A DNA stretch of 64,000 bases from UBA7672 sp965279085 (GTDB lineage Bacteria; Pseudomonadota; Alphaproteobacteria; Caulobacterales; Hyphomonadaceae): NCBI GenBank assembly GCA_965279085.1, contig OZ257149.1:372001-436000 (forward strand), in the 5' to 3' direction. Each line of letters opens with the position of its first letter. Positions within the stretch are counted from its first letter, which is position 1. Positions 29,989 through 38,961 of the stretch are shown here, in pieces. Below the pieces are notes generated by a model. The model had not been told where the DNA came from, did not search any database, and worked only from the letters and a program-made list of their open reading frames with translations. Made by a program: the position numbers and the translations under genes.

Positions 29989-30455
29989 CCGCAGCCGACA
30001 AAGAGAACACCCTCGTCCTTACGCTCGACACCGGGGCGGTGACGATCCAGCTCCTTGCCGACAAGGCGCCAGGGCATGTCGAGCGGATCAAGGAGCTGGT
30101 GCGCGAGGGTTTCTACGACGGGGTGGTTTTCCATCGCGTGATTGATGGCTTCATGGCGCAAGGCGGCGATCCGACCGGCAGCGGCATGGGCGGCTCCAAG
30201 AAGCCGAACCTGCGGGCCGAGTTCAACGATGTCAGCCACCAGCGCGGTGTTTGCTCGATGGCGCGCTCGAACGATCCGAACTCGGCCAACAGCCAGTTCT
30301 TCATCTGCTTTGACGACGCTTCCTTCCTCGACCGCAAATATACGGCGTGGGGCAAGGTCGTGAGCGGCATGGAAGCTGTCGATGCGCTGCCGAAGGGCGA
30401 GCCGCCGAAGAAGCCCGGCAAGATCGTCACCGCCAAGGTTGCGGCTGACGTCTGA
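29985..30455 (+). CDS. ppiB: Cytoplasmic cyclophilin-type peptidyl-prolyl isomerase
   Basis: A 156-residue single-domain cyclophilin without signal peptide. Motifs are HRVIDGFMAQGGDPTGSGMGGS, AEFNDVSHQRGVCSMARSNDPNSANSQFFICF and YTAWGKVVSGMEAVDAL, covering the active-site arginine, glutamine and phenylalanine. It starts with GTG at 29985 inside the stop region of the periplasmic paralogue. Only 14 nt separate its stop from that of the convergent DUF3089 gene. Confidence 0.95.
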   Translation: MTAADKENTLVLTLDTGAVTIQLLADKAPGHVERIKELVREGFYDGVVFHRVIDGFMAQGGDPTGSGMGGSKKPNLRAEFNDVSHQRGVCSMARSNDPNSANSQFFICFDDASFLDRKYTAWGKVVSGMEAVDALPKGEPPKKPGKIVTAKVAADV

Positions 30456-30469
30456 TCGGCTGACCTGAT

Positions 30470-31687
30470 CTAGTTTTCCGGGATCGGATCCGGCCTTCCA
30501 TCGGGCCGGTAGATCGGCGTGTCCTCTAGCGGGATCGCCGGGGGAAGCGGCTCGGCTGGCTTGCGCGAATTGTTGATGTCGTCGAGCCACGCGCTCGCGG
30601 CGCCCATGCGTCCTGTGAGGTTGGGCACGATGTCGGCGTAGAACAGATTGTACTCCGGCGTCCGGTATTGAGCCCCGGCGCCGCTTTCGGGCTGCAGCTC
30701 AGGCGCGGAAGACCGTTCGACGCGGAGAACGCCATCGTCGCAACGCGCGGAGACAGCGTGTTCGATGATTGTGGGTTCCAGGTCGTCGGCGCCGCGAGCA
30801 CGTGCGCCGCCGCGATGATCAGAGCGGGCGGAGAGTTCCGTGTCCTGCGTCCAGCGCAGCGGGTTGATGCAGATGAGCGGCTTGCCTTTGGAGGCTGCGA
30901 TCTTCCAGTCGGCTGTCCAGACGGGAGACTGGTCGCGGAAGCGGCTGGCGTCGTCGCCGACGGCGATGGCCTTCCAGGCGACGATGCAGTGGATCTGGTC
31001 GTACTGCTCGCAGAGTGGTTGAACGACTGCCTTGCCGGGGAAGGCCGCGGGAAGCGCGGCATCGATAACATAGGCGGCGGCGAGGCGGCTCTTCAGCGGA
31101 TCAGATTGGAAGCGATCGGCCAGCAGGCGCTGCACGTAGAGGCCGCCCTGTCCGACGCCGGCGAGTACGAGGCCGCGATGGCGATTGTCCGCGGCCATGT
31201 ACTGGTCGAAAGCGCGCAGCACGTCTTCGTAGGCCAGCAAGAACGCCCCATCGCCTTCGCCGCCGACATTGATTTCCGAATGCAGAGATGCCTGACGGTA
31301 GAACGGCGCATACACAGGCCCGGCCTGAAGGAACGGGCCTGCATGGTTTGGCAGGATGCGGACCTTGAGGCGCTCCAACGCTTCGGCGTCGTCGATCTTC
31401 GCGTTCCAGCCCCCGGCATAGGCGGAGGCGGGATGGATGAAGAAGATATCGACGCCCCACGGCTTCTCCCAGCCGCCGGGCGGCCGGTTGGCGGGACGCA
31501 GGGCCCACGATTCAGGCTTTGCGTAGTCGGGCCGGGCAGGCGCGGATTCTTCCGCGAATCGGCCGGGCGGTGCAATCGACATGCGAAAGAGCGCATCCTG
31601 GAACAGGATGCTGGCGCCGATCGCCAGAACGATGGCGACCCCGCCGCCGATCAGGACGATCCGGCGTGTTTTCGGGTCTTTCAACAT
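30470..31687 (-). CDS. DUF3089 membrane-anchored protein, probable alpha/beta-hydrolase fold
   Basis: The start ATG 31687 gives 405 residues; an upstream frame to 31750 adds a segment without family resemblance. One transmembrane helix lies at residues 10-33 (IVLIGGGVAIVLAIGASILF). The DUF3089 domain shows WGVDIFFIHPASAYAGGWNA, ERLKVRILPNHAGPFLQAG and VYAPFYRQASLHSE. Where family members have an A-G-H-S-Q-G nucleophile elbow this protein reads AGVGQGGLYVQRLL, so the serine is replaced and hydrolysis is doubtful. The end carries LPPAIPLEDTPIYRP. It is convergent with ppiB. Function unknown. Confidence 0.8.
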   Translation of the reverse strand: MLKDPKTRRIVLIGGGVAIVLAIGASILFQDALFRMSIAPPGRFAEESAPARPDYAKPESWALRPANRPPGGWEKPWGVDIFFIHPASAYAGGWNAKIDDAEALERLKVRILPNHAGPFLQAGPVYAPFYRQASLHSEINVGGEGDGAFLLAYEDVLRAFDQYMAADNRHRGLVLAGVGQGGLYVQRLLADRFQSDPLKSRLAAAYVIDAALPAAFPGKAVVQPLCEQYDQIHCIVAWKAIAVGDDASRFRDQSPVWTADWKIAASKGKPLICINPLRWTQDTELSARSDHRGGARARGADDLEPTIIEHAVSARCDDGVLRVERSSAPELQPESGAGAQYRTPEYNLFYADIVPNLTGRMGAASAWLDDINNSRKPAEPLPPAIPLEDTPIYRPDGRPDPIPEN

Positions 31688-31853
31688 GGCCTCTGCGCAG
31701 CCCCCGCAGTCTATGATGGAGCGTAATCGCCATTGGCCCGCTGCGTCCATGGGGCCTGTCAGACGGGCGGGGCATGAAACCGCAGCTTCATGAGCCCATA
31801 TTCACGCCATACGCGACCGGAATCGGGGGACAACGCCTGACGGAGGTTTCCCC

Positions 31854-32537
31854 ATGCCCACGGCCCGGCCAATACAGCCAGCGCCGGTCAAGCGCGGCCC
31901 GCTGACCACGCTGCGCAACTGGTTCTTCGCCGGCATTGTCGTGGCCGCGCCGATCGCGATCACGATCTGGTTGGTGTGGAGCTTCGTGTCTTTCGTCGAC
32001 CAGCATATCAAGCCGCTGATCCCGTCGCAGTGGAATCCGGAAACCTACCTGAACTTCGGACTGCCTGGCCTCGGCATCATCATTGCGGTCGTGTGCCTCA
32101 CAATTCTTGGCGCGCTGGCCGCAAATCTGTTCGGACGTTGGGCGCTGCGAACTGGCGAAAGACTCGTCGCTCGTGTGCCGCTGGTGCGGTCGATCTATTC
32201 GCTGCTGAAGCAGGTGATCGAGACATTTGCGTCGTCGGATACGTCGTCGCTGAAGGAAGCGGTGCTGATCGAATATCCCGGCAAGGGATTGTGGGTGATC
32301 GGCTTCGTGACCAGCCGAACGCCCGATGCGGAAATCCGTGCAGCTGTGCCGGATGCGGTCGGCGTTCTGGTCCCGACCTCGCCGAACGTAGCGATGGGAC
32401 AGCTGGTCTATGTCTCGCCCGAGCGGTTGAAGAAGCTTGATATGTCGGTCGAGAAGGCTGCGAAGCTGGTGATCTCGTTCGGCATTCTGCAGGAGGCCTC
32501 GCCCGACGCGCGGCAGCCTGACCAGATCGGCAAATAG
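31854..32537 (+). CDS. DUF502 inner-membrane protein
   Basis: The 227-residue protein has two transmembrane helices (residues 20-45, WFFAGIVVAAPIAITIWLVW; and 70-95, GLGIIIAVVCLTILGALAANL) and a soluble part with VPLVRSIYSLLKQVIETF, VLIEYPGKGLWVIGFVTS and VLVPTSPNVAMGQLVYVSPE, which define DUF502. The role is unknown. GGAGG lies 7 nt before the ATG. Its stop codon touches the stop codon of recG on the other strand with no base between, an arrangement that conserves the DUF502-recG neighbourhood common in alphaproteobacteria. Confidence 0.9.
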   Translation: MPTARPIQPAPVKRGPLTTLRNWFFAGIVVAAPIAITIWLVWSFVSFVDQHIKPLIPSQWNPETYLNFGLPGLGIIIAVVCLTILGALAANLFGRWALRTGERLVARVPLVRSIYSLLKQVIETFASSDTSSLKEAVLIEYPGKGLWVIGFVTSRTPDAEIRAAVPDAVGVLVPTSPNVAMGQLVYVSPERLKKLDMSVEKAAKLVISFGILQEASPDARQPDQIGK

Positions 32538-34613
32538 CTAGTCGCTTTCTGCGACCATAGAAGCGATGCGCGGCGCGAAGAGATCGCGCGCGCGGCGGAC
32601 CGCTAGACCGCGGGCGCCATCGAGGTACGGATCAGCCATGAGGATCGATTTGGCGTCGGTGCGCGCGGTTTCGATCAGGTTGGTGTCGCTGGTGAGATTG
32701 AGGACTCGGAAAGTCGGAAGGCCGGACTGGCGCAGACCGAGGAGGTCGCCCGGGCCGCGCAGTTTGAAATCGGCTTCGGCGATCTCGAAGCCGTCGGTTG
32801 TCTTGCGGAGCGTGTCGAGGCGTTCCTTGCCGCCTTCGGTTAGCGGCGACTGATAGAGTAGCAGGCAGCTCGATGCCTTCTCGCCGCGACCGACACGGCC
32901 GCGGAGCTGGTGAAGCTGGGCGAGGCCGAATTTCTCGGCGTGCTCGATGACGATGATCGTGGCTTCGGGGACATCGACGCCGACTTCGATGACCGTCGTG
33001 GCAACGAGAACGGGCGCCTCGCCGGAGCGAAGCTTTTCGAGCGCGCTGTCGCGATCCGGAGCGGGCATGCGGCCATGGACGAGTTCGACCGGCGCCTGGA
33101 CGATCTCGGCGAGGACGTCACGACGAGCGACAGCAGATGCATCGCCTGCGTCTTCGCTATCGACGGCGGGGCATATCCAGAAGGCGCGCTCGCCGCGATC
33201 GACGGCGCGAGCGACGGCGGACATGACTTCGTCGATACGGGTGTCGGGAACGGCGGCCGTGGTGACTTCCTGGCGGTTGGCGGGCTTTTCCCGTATGACG
33301 GAGATGTCGAGGTCGCCATGAACGGCGAGGGCCATCGTTCGCGGGATCGGGGTCGCGCTCATCACCAGCATGTGGGGGCTATCGCCCTTGGCGCCGAGCT
33401 TCAGACGATCGGCGACGCCGAAGCGGTGCTGCTCGTCAATGACGATGAGTGCAAGTTCGGGGAGGTCGACATCTGACTGATAGAGCGCCTGCGTGCCGGA
33501 GAGGACCTGGATCTTTCCCGCGCGGACTTCGTCCAGAATTGCGTCGCGGGCTGAGCCTTTGTCGCGGCCAGTGAGGGCGGCTACGCGCATGCCGACTGGG
33601 GCGAGGAATTTGCCGATGGCTTCGGCCTGCTGGCGCGCCAGCACTTCAGTCGGCGACATGAAGGCCGTGACGCCGCCGTTTGCTGCAACCTGCGCTGCGG
33701 CCAGCGCGGCGACGAGGGTTTTACCGGAGCCGACGTCGCCCTGGATCATGCGGCGCATCGGGATGGGACGGCCCATGTCGATGGCGACGTCGGAATAAGC
33801 GTCCATCTGGGCCCGGGTCGGTTTGAAGGGAAGCGATTCGATGATGTTGCGCTCGGCGCCGACGGCGCGCGGGATTGCGCGGGCGTGGCGACGTTCGCGG
33901 GCGAGGCGGGCCTGGCCCATGGCCATCTCGCGAGCGAGGGCTTCGTCGTAGGCAAGGCGTTGGCGGGCGGCCTCGAAACCATCGAGGTCGTAGACTTTGG
34001 GCTGGTGGAGACGGAGCAGCGCTTGCTTGAACCCGGGCCAGTTGTTGCGCTTGATGAGGTGCGGATCGATCCATTCGTCGAGCTCAGGGACGACATCGAT
34101 CGCCGCGGCCATGAATTTGCGGAGCGCCTTGGGCGTCAGGTTTGCGGTCATCGGGTAGACCGGTTCGACCTCCGGCAGGTCGTCGTCCTTTTCGGGATTG
34201 ATGACGTGGTCGGGATGGGTGATCTGGCGGCCACCCTGGTAGTCGTCGATCGTGCCGGAGACCATCACCTGCTCGCCAACCTTGAAGGTGCGCTCGAGCC
34301 ACTGGGCGTTGGCGTGGAAATAGATGAGCGTCAGGAAGCCAGTTTCATCGCGCAGGCGGACCCGGCTCGGCCATTTTCCGCGGCTGGGCGTGAGCTGATC
34401 CACGGTCGCAGTAACGGTGGCGACTTCGCCGATCTGAAGGGCTTCGATCGAGGCGCGGTTGCGGCGATCGATCCAGCTGGTGGGCAGGTGGAAGAGCAGG
34501 TCGAGATAGGTCTCGCCGCCGATCAGGCGGGCCAGATGCGGACGCACTTTCGGCCCGACGCCGGGAAGGCTCGAGAGGTCGTTATAGAATGGGTACAGCA
34601 CCGGGTCGCGCAT
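32538..34613 (-). CDS. recG: ATP-dependent DNA helicase RecG
   Basis: RecG reverses stalled forks and branch-migrates junctions. The 691-residue length is usual. The wedge domain begins SLPGVGPKVRPHLARLIGG. Helicase motifs follow: I in RMIQGDVGSGKTLVAALAAAQ, Ia in MSPTEVLARQQAE, II in LIVIDEQHRFGV, III in LVMSATPIPRTMAL, then V in VLVATTVIEVGVDVPEATI and VI in HQLRGRVGRGEKASSCLL. The C-terminal ends near DLLGLRQSGLPTFRV. It is divergent from nothing close; the cupin-like gene lies 66 nt upstream on the same strand. Confidence 0.97.
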   Translation of the reverse strand: MRDPVLYPFYNDLSSLPGVGPKVRPHLARLIGGETYLDLLFHLPTSWIDRRNRASIEALQIGEVATVTATVDQLTPSRGKWPSRVRLRDETGFLTLIYFHANAQWLERTFKVGEQVMVSGTIDDYQGGRQITHPDHVINPEKDDDLPEVEPVYPMTANLTPKALRKFMAAAIDVVPELDEWIDPHLIKRNNWPGFKQALLRLHQPKVYDLDGFEAARQRLAYDEALAREMAMGQARLARERRHARAIPRAVGAERNIIESLPFKPTRAQMDAYSDVAIDMGRPIPMRRMIQGDVGSGKTLVAALAAAQVAANGGVTAFMSPTEVLARQQAEAIGKFLAPVGMRVAALTGRDKGSARDAILDEVRAGKIQVLSGTQALYQSDVDLPELALIVIDEQHRFGVADRLKLGAKGDSPHMLVMSATPIPRTMALAVHGDLDISVIREKPANRQEVTTAAVPDTRIDEVMSAVARAVDRGERAFWICPAVDSEDAGDASAVARRDVLAEIVQAPVELVHGRMPAPDRDSALEKLRSGEAPVLVATTVIEVGVDVPEATIIVIEHAEKFGLAQLHQLRGRVGRGEKASSCLLLYQSPLTEGGKERLDTLRKTTDGFEIAEADFKLRGPGDLLGLRQSGLPTFRVLNLTSDTNLIETARTDAKSILMADPYLDGARGLAVRRARDLFAPRIASMVAESD

Positions 34614-34679
34614 CGGCGCGGATGGTAGCGGGTTTGGAGGAGTCGCACAGCCGCGTTCTGGCAGCTGTCAGCGCGTGTA

Positions 34680-35600
34680 TCAGGCGGCTTCGCGGTCGCC
34701 GTGGGTGAGGACGGCGGCGTCGGCGACGTCGAAAGTGCGTTCGAGGTCGCGGATGTTGTTCTTGACGAGGCCGAGGCGGGAGAAGGCGAGGGCGGCGGCC
34801 CAGAGAGCGGCGCGGTGCGCCCAGTTTGTCTCCTTCATCGGCTTGATGGTCCAGCCCCAGCGGCGGAGAACGCCGTTGGCGCGGTGGGCGCCTGTGGTGA
34901 TGCGCGAGTCCCACGTCTGGTAGTCCATCGAGAGGGAGACGCAGAGGCCCTCCTGGTTCTCGACGCGGTGCGGGGCGTAGAGCGGCCAGGTGAGGGCTTC
35001 GCCGGGGACGACGTCGAAGCGGTATGCGGCACCATCCATGATGCGCTGGTACGGAAGCTCTTCCGTGGTCGTGCGCATGATGACCTTTTCCATCGCATCC
35101 TGCGGCAGGAAGGCGTCGGTGTTTGGGTAGACCCACACGCGCTTCACGCCGCGCAAGTGGACGAGGACGACGCCGGCGGCGTCGAAGTGGAAGGGGACGC
35201 GGGTGGTGGGCGAGGACAGGATCAGCTGACCCGTCATCTTGCGGGCGCCCACTGCGCCGAGTGTGGCTGCATTCGCCTGGAACCAGCGCTGGATCTCGGC
35301 CCAGAGGCCGGGGTGGCCTTCCTCGCAGGAGCGAAGGTTCACCCAGAGCCGGCCGGCCTTGATCGCGGCGAGGACGGTTCGGGCATCAGCGCGACCGCGG
35401 GTTCCGGTGGTCAGGGAGACCTGACCTTCGGCATCGAAGTCGTAGCTGTTGATGTCGAAAAGCTCTTCCGGGTAGCGATCCAGGATGTGGATCAGCGCCT
35501 CGTCGGAGGCGAGGTAGAGGGGGATGTCGTGCTCGACCGTCTTGGGGGCCTTCAGGGGAGCGGTGAGCGCAGTCACACTCGATTCAACCGGACGTGCCAT
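34680..35600 (-). CDS. Cupin-like / JmjC-fold protein
   Basis: A 306-residue protein with a cupin-type core. The sequence TRVPFHFDAAGVVLVHLRGVKRVWVYP carries an H-x-D metal pair, and YAPHRVENQEG has the distal histidine, as in JmjC-like Fe(II)/2-oxoglutarate oxygenases. GEALTWPLYAPH marks the strand before it. Whether it binds iron and hydroxylates a protein or small molecule is unknown. Residues 25-110 form an N-terminal part (YLASDEALIHILDRYPEEL) found in such proteins. GAGG lies 6 nt before the ATG. It precedes recG with no obvious functional link. Confidence 0.7.
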   Translation of the reverse strand: MARPVESSVTALTAPLKAPKTVEHDIPLYLASDEALIHILDRYPEELFDINSYDFDAEGQVSLTTGTRGRADARTVLAAIKAGRLWVNLRSCEEGHPGLWAEIQRWFQANAATLGAVGARKMTGQLILSSPTTRVPFHFDAAGVVLVHLRGVKRVWVYPNTDAFLPQDAMEKVIMRTTTEELPYQRIMDGAAYRFDVVPGEALTWPLYAPHRVENQEGLCVSLSMDYQTWDSRITTGAHRANGVLRRWGWTIKPMKETNWAHRAALWAAALAFSRLGLVKNNIRDLERTFDVADAAVLTHGDREAA

Positions 35601-35766
35601 AACTGACCTCGCAGTTCGCTTTTTCAGGGAATTGCAAGGCTGGGGCCGCGACCTTCAACGCCCATGTTTGGCGTGCGAAACGAGCGAATTCATGCCTGAT
35701 TAACCGTAGCGCGGTCAGGTCTGGCCGCTATCGTGTGCGAGTTGTGCCGGAGGGTCGAGAAAGCGG

Positions 35767-36069
35767 ATGGAAGGGGTGCTGAAGACGGCAAAGGCCATTC
35801 TTCTGCCCGGCGCCATCGGCGCGCTGATCCTCTATTTCTCGTACCATGCGCTGGCCGGCGATCAGGGCCTTGCAGCGTGGACCGAGCTGCAGAACGACGA
35901 AGCGGCGCTCAAGGTGCAGATCGAGAAGTTGAAGGGCGAAAAAGCCGCCCTGGAAGCCTCTCTCGTGCGCCTGCGCGACAAGTCCATGGACCTCGACTAC
36001 GTCGAGGAAATCGCGCGGACCAAACTGTCGTATGTCCGGCCGGACGAACTTCTCGTCGCCGTTCGCTGA
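35767..36069 (+). CDS. ftsB: FtsB/DivIC-type septum formation protein
   Basis: A 100-residue single-pass membrane protein. Residues 8-30 span the membrane (AILLPGAIGALILYFSYHALA). Residues 36-75 are a coiled coil (WTELQNDEAALKVQIEKLKGEKAALEASLVRLRDK). The end has DLDYVEEIARTKLSYVRPDELL, the pattern of DivIC/FtsB. In the divisome FtsB joins FtsL and FtsQ. The position directly before pdhA is usual in alphaproteobacteria. Confidence 0.9.
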   Translation: MEGVLKTAKAILLPGAIGALILYFSYHALAGDQGLAAWTELQNDEAALKVQIEKLKGEKAALEASLVRLRDKSMDLDYVEEIARTKLSYVRPDELLVAVR

Positions 36070-36174
36070 TCGTTTCGCAAATTAGGTGTGGAACGGGTCG
36101 GCTTATCTCGCGATAAGCTAGGGACAGGGCTGTTTTCGTCCTTATCTTCCCCGGCAGAGCAGGGATTCCACGCA

Positions 36175-37188
36175 ATGGCTGCAAAAAAGAGCGGGACCAA
36201 GTCCAGGAAACCGGTGTCAGATCCGCAGAAGACGGATTTGATTGGATATTATCGCGACATGCTGCTGATCCGGCGCTTCGAGGAGAAGGCTGGGCAGTTG
36301 TACGGGATGGGGCTGATTGCGGGGTTCTGCCACCTCTACATCGGGCAGGAAGCTGTGGTGGTGGGTGTCCAGTCGGTTCTGGAGCCTGACGATCAGGTGA
36401 TCACCGGCTATCGCGACCACGGTCACATGCTGGCGACGGGCATGACCTCGCGCGGGGTGATGGCTGAGCTGACCGGGCGTGAAGGCGGATATGCCCGGGG
36501 CAAGGGCGGCTCGATGCACATGTTCAGCCGCGAGAAGAACTTCTTCGGCGGCCACGGGATTGTCGGCGCACAGGTGCCGCTCGGGACGGGACTGGCATTC
36601 TCGAACAAGTACAAGGGCACGGACGCGGTCTGCATCGCGTACTTCGGCGACGGCGCCTCGAACCAGGGGCAGGTCTACGAAGCGTTCAACATGGCCTCGC
36701 TGTGGAAGTTGCCGGTTATCTACGTGATCGAGAACAATCAGTACGCCATGGGCACGTCGATCGCACGGGCGTCTGCGGAGACGGAGTTGTTCAAGCGCGG
36801 AATCTCGTTCGAGATTCCCGGTGAGGAAGTGGACGGGATGGACGTGCTGGCCGTGCGCAAGGCGGCGGCGACAGCCGTGCAGCGGGCGCGGGATGGCGAT
36901 GGGCCGTACATTCTCGAGATGAAGACATACCGCTACCGTGGACACTCAATGTCTGACCCGGCGAAGTATCGCACGCGGGAAGAGGTGCAGGAGATGCGCG
37001 AGCATCGCGACCCAATCGAGATGCTGAAGAAGAAGCTGCTGGATGCGAAGCACGTGACCGAGGACGATCTGAAGAAGATCGAGGCAGACGTGCGGGAGAT
37101 CGTGAACGACAGCGCCGAGTTCGCGCAGTCGAGCCCCGAGCCGCATCCGGATGAGCTGTGGACCGACGTGCTGGTGGAGAGCCGCTAG
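36175..37188 (+). CDS. pdhA: Pyruvate dehydrogenase E1 component, alpha subunit
   Basis: The 337-residue alpha subunit binds thiamine diphosphate with the beta subunit and decarboxylates pyruvate. Seen motifs are LIRRFEEKAGQLYGMGLI, YRDHGHML, GGSMHMFS and the TPP/magnesium site GDGASNQGQVYEAFNMASLW followed by VIYVIENNQYAMGT. The phosphorylation-loop sequence TYRYRGHSMSDPAKYRTREE resembles that of mitochondrial E1-alpha. The open frame extends to 36088, but ATG 36175 matches relatives. The beta subunit starts 2 nt after the stop. Confidence 0.97.
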   Translation: MAAKKSGTKSRKPVSDPQKTDLIGYYRDMLLIRRFEEKAGQLYGMGLIAGFCHLYIGQEAVVVGVQSVLEPDDQVITGYRDHGHMLATGMTSRGVMAELTGREGGYARGKGGSMHMFSREKNFFGGHGIVGAQVPLGTGLAFSNKYKGTDAVCIAYFGDGASNQGQVYEAFNMASLWKLPVIYVIENNQYAMGTSIARASAETELFKRGISFEIPGEEVDGMDVLAVRKAAATAVQRARDGDGPYILEMKTYRYRGHSMSDPAKYRTREEVQEMREHRDPIEMLKKKLLDAKHVTEDDLKKIEADVREIVNDSAEFAQSSPEPHPDELWTDVLVESR

Positions 37189-37190
37189 AG

Positions 37191-38633
37191 ATGACCGACA
37201 TTCTCATGCCCGCACTTTCGCCCACCATGGAGGAAGGCAAGCTGGCCAAGTGGCTGGTCAAAGAGGGCGATACCGTGAAGCCCGGCGACGTGATCGCCGA
37301 GATCGAAACCGACAAGGCGACGATGGAGGTCGAGGCCGTCGATGAGGGCGTGATCTCGAAGCTGGTCATTCCGGCTGGCACTGAAGGCGTGAAGGTGAAC
37401 GCACTGATCGCCGTGATCGGCGGGGACGCGGCGCCTGCGCCCAAGGCAAACGGCAAGGGCAAGTCGGGCGCGAAGGAAGCCGAAACGCAGACGCGCGCGG
37501 ATGCGAAGGCGGACGCCGCCGGCGGCAAACCGGACGAAGGCGCCACGGAGCAGAAGGCGAAGAATGACGGGCATCGCCTGCGCGCGCCTGAGCAGAAGGT
37601 GGCGGCGGCCGAGGGGCTGCACGATCCGACGCTACCGGATGGCGTGACCTACAAGAAAACTACGGTGCGCGATGCGCTGCGCGACGCCATTGCCGAGGAG
37701 ATGCGGAAGGACGAGCGTGTCTTCCTGATGGGCGAAGAGGTCGGACAGTACCAAGGCGCTTACAAGGTGAGCCGCGGGCTGCTGGAGGAATTCGGCGACC
37801 GGCGTGTGATCGATACGCCGATCACGGAATACGGCTTTGCGGGTCTGGGCGTTGGCGCTGCATTCGGCGGGCTGAAGCCGATCGTCGAGTTCATGACGTT
37901 CAACTTCGCGATGCAGGCCATCGACCACATCATCAATTCAGCGGCGAAGACGCTCTATATGTCGGGCGGACAGATGGGGTGCCCCATCGTGTTCCGTGGT
38001 CCGAACGGCGCAGCGAGCCGCGTGGGCGCGCAGCACAGCCAAGATTACTCGGCGTGGTATGGCCATGTGCCGGGGCTGAAAGTTCTGGCGCCGTATGATG
38101 CGGCGGATGCCAAGGGCCTGCTGAAGGCGGCAATCCGCGATCCGAACCCGGTGGTCTTCCTCGAGCACGAGCTGATGTACGGCGTCGAATTCGACGTGCC
38201 GGAGGTTGAGGACTTCGTTCTACCGATCGGCAAGGCGCGGATCCGGCGCGAAGGCACGGACGTAACGCTAGTGGCGCATTCGCGGATGGTGAAATTTGCT
38301 CTGGATGCGGCGGAGGAACTAGCCGGCATGGGCATCGAGGCCGAGGTGATCGACCTGCGCTCCCTGCGTCCGCTGGACACTGAGACCGTTATCGAGAGCG
38401 TGAAGAAGACCAACCGCATCGTCTGTTGCGAGGAAGGCTGGCGTTTCTTCGGCGTCGGAGCCGAGATCGCGGCGGCGGTGACGGAGCACGCGTTCGACTA
38501 TCTCGACGCCCCGCCAATGCGCGTGGCCCAGAAGGACGTGCCGCTGCCGTACGCGGCGAACCTCGAGAAGCTTTCGCTGCCGCAAGCGGCCGATATCGTC
38601 GAGGCGGCGAAGAAGGTCTGCTATGTGGAGTAG
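37191..38633 (+). CDS. pdhB: Pyruvate dehydrogenase E1 component, beta subunit with N-terminal lipoyl domain
   Basis: The 480-residue protein joins an N-terminal lipoyl domain (residues 1-78; ILMPALSPTMEEGKLAKW and the lipoylation lysine in ETDKATMEVE) to an E1-beta domain by a Lys/Ala-rich linker (residues 85-150). The catalytic part has DERVFLMGEEVGQYQGAYK, FGDRRVIDTPITEYGFAG, GPNGAASRVGAQHSQ and VEVIDLRSLRPLDTET. A lipoyl domain on E1-beta is a known alphaproteobacterial feature. The last 11 nt overlap a small lipoprotein gene. lipA, which makes the lipoyl group, is 6.6 kb downstream. Confidence 0.97.
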   Translation: MTDILMPALSPTMEEGKLAKWLVKEGDTVKPGDVIAEIETDKATMEVEAVDEGVISKLVIPAGTEGVKVNALIAVIGGDAAPAPKANGKGKSGAKEAETQTRADAKADAAGGKPDEGATEQKAKNDGHRLRAPEQKVAAAEGLHDPTLPDGVTYKKTTVRDALRDAIAEEMRKDERVFLMGEEVGQYQGAYKVSRGLLEEFGDRRVIDTPITEYGFAGLGVGAAFGGLKPIVEFMTFNFAMQAIDHIINSAAKTLYMSGGQMGCPIVFRGPNGAASRVGAQHSQDYSAWYGHVPGLKVLAPYDAADAKGLLKAAIRDPNPVVFLEHELMYGVEFDVPEVEDFVLPIGKARIRREGTDVTLVAHSRMVKFALDAAEELAGMGIEAEVIDLRSLRPLDTETVIESVKKTNRIVCCEEGWRFFGVGAEIAAAVTEHAFDYLDAPPMRVAQKDVPLPYAANLEKLSLPQAADIVEAAKKVCYVE

Positions 38634-38961
38634 TCTGACCGCTTTGATCGGCGCGGTGGCTCTGTCGGGCTGTACGCCGGCACCCGAAACCGTTGTTGAG
38701 ACCTGGTTGATTGAACCAGGTCAGCACCGGTTGGTGCTGAAGACGTCCATTTGGGGGCCTATTGATTCAGATACATTGGAGGAGCGTGACAGACCCTTAG
38801 CAGCGCTGCATGCGGCGTCACTGTGCGCCGATGGGCACTCCATCAAGGCGAAAGAGCAGCGCATAAACGCGTGCGATTGGACATGCGGCAACGGCAAGCC
38901 GAGGGACTTCAGCACGACGATCTGGCTGGTCACTTGCTACTCTGCGGGCGTTCCCGAATGA
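38623..38961 (+). CDS. Small hypothetical lipoprotein overlapping pdhB
   Basis: This 112-residue protein begins MWSSLTALIGAVALSGC, a short signal with a good lipobox (LSGC), so it is probably lipid-anchored. Five more cysteines (LCAD, NACDWTCGN, VTCYS) suggest disulfides in the periplasm. No family is recognised. The start lies inside the last codons of pdhB in another frame, without its own ribosome site, so it may depend on coupling. Its 3' end overlaps the antisense acyltransferase gene by 25 nt. Confidence 0.6.
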   Translation: MWSSLTALIGAVALSGCTPAPETVVETWLIEPGQHRLVLKTSIWGPIDSDTLEERDRPLAALHAASLCADGHSIKAKEQRINACDWTCGNGKPRDFSTTIWLVTCYSAGVPE

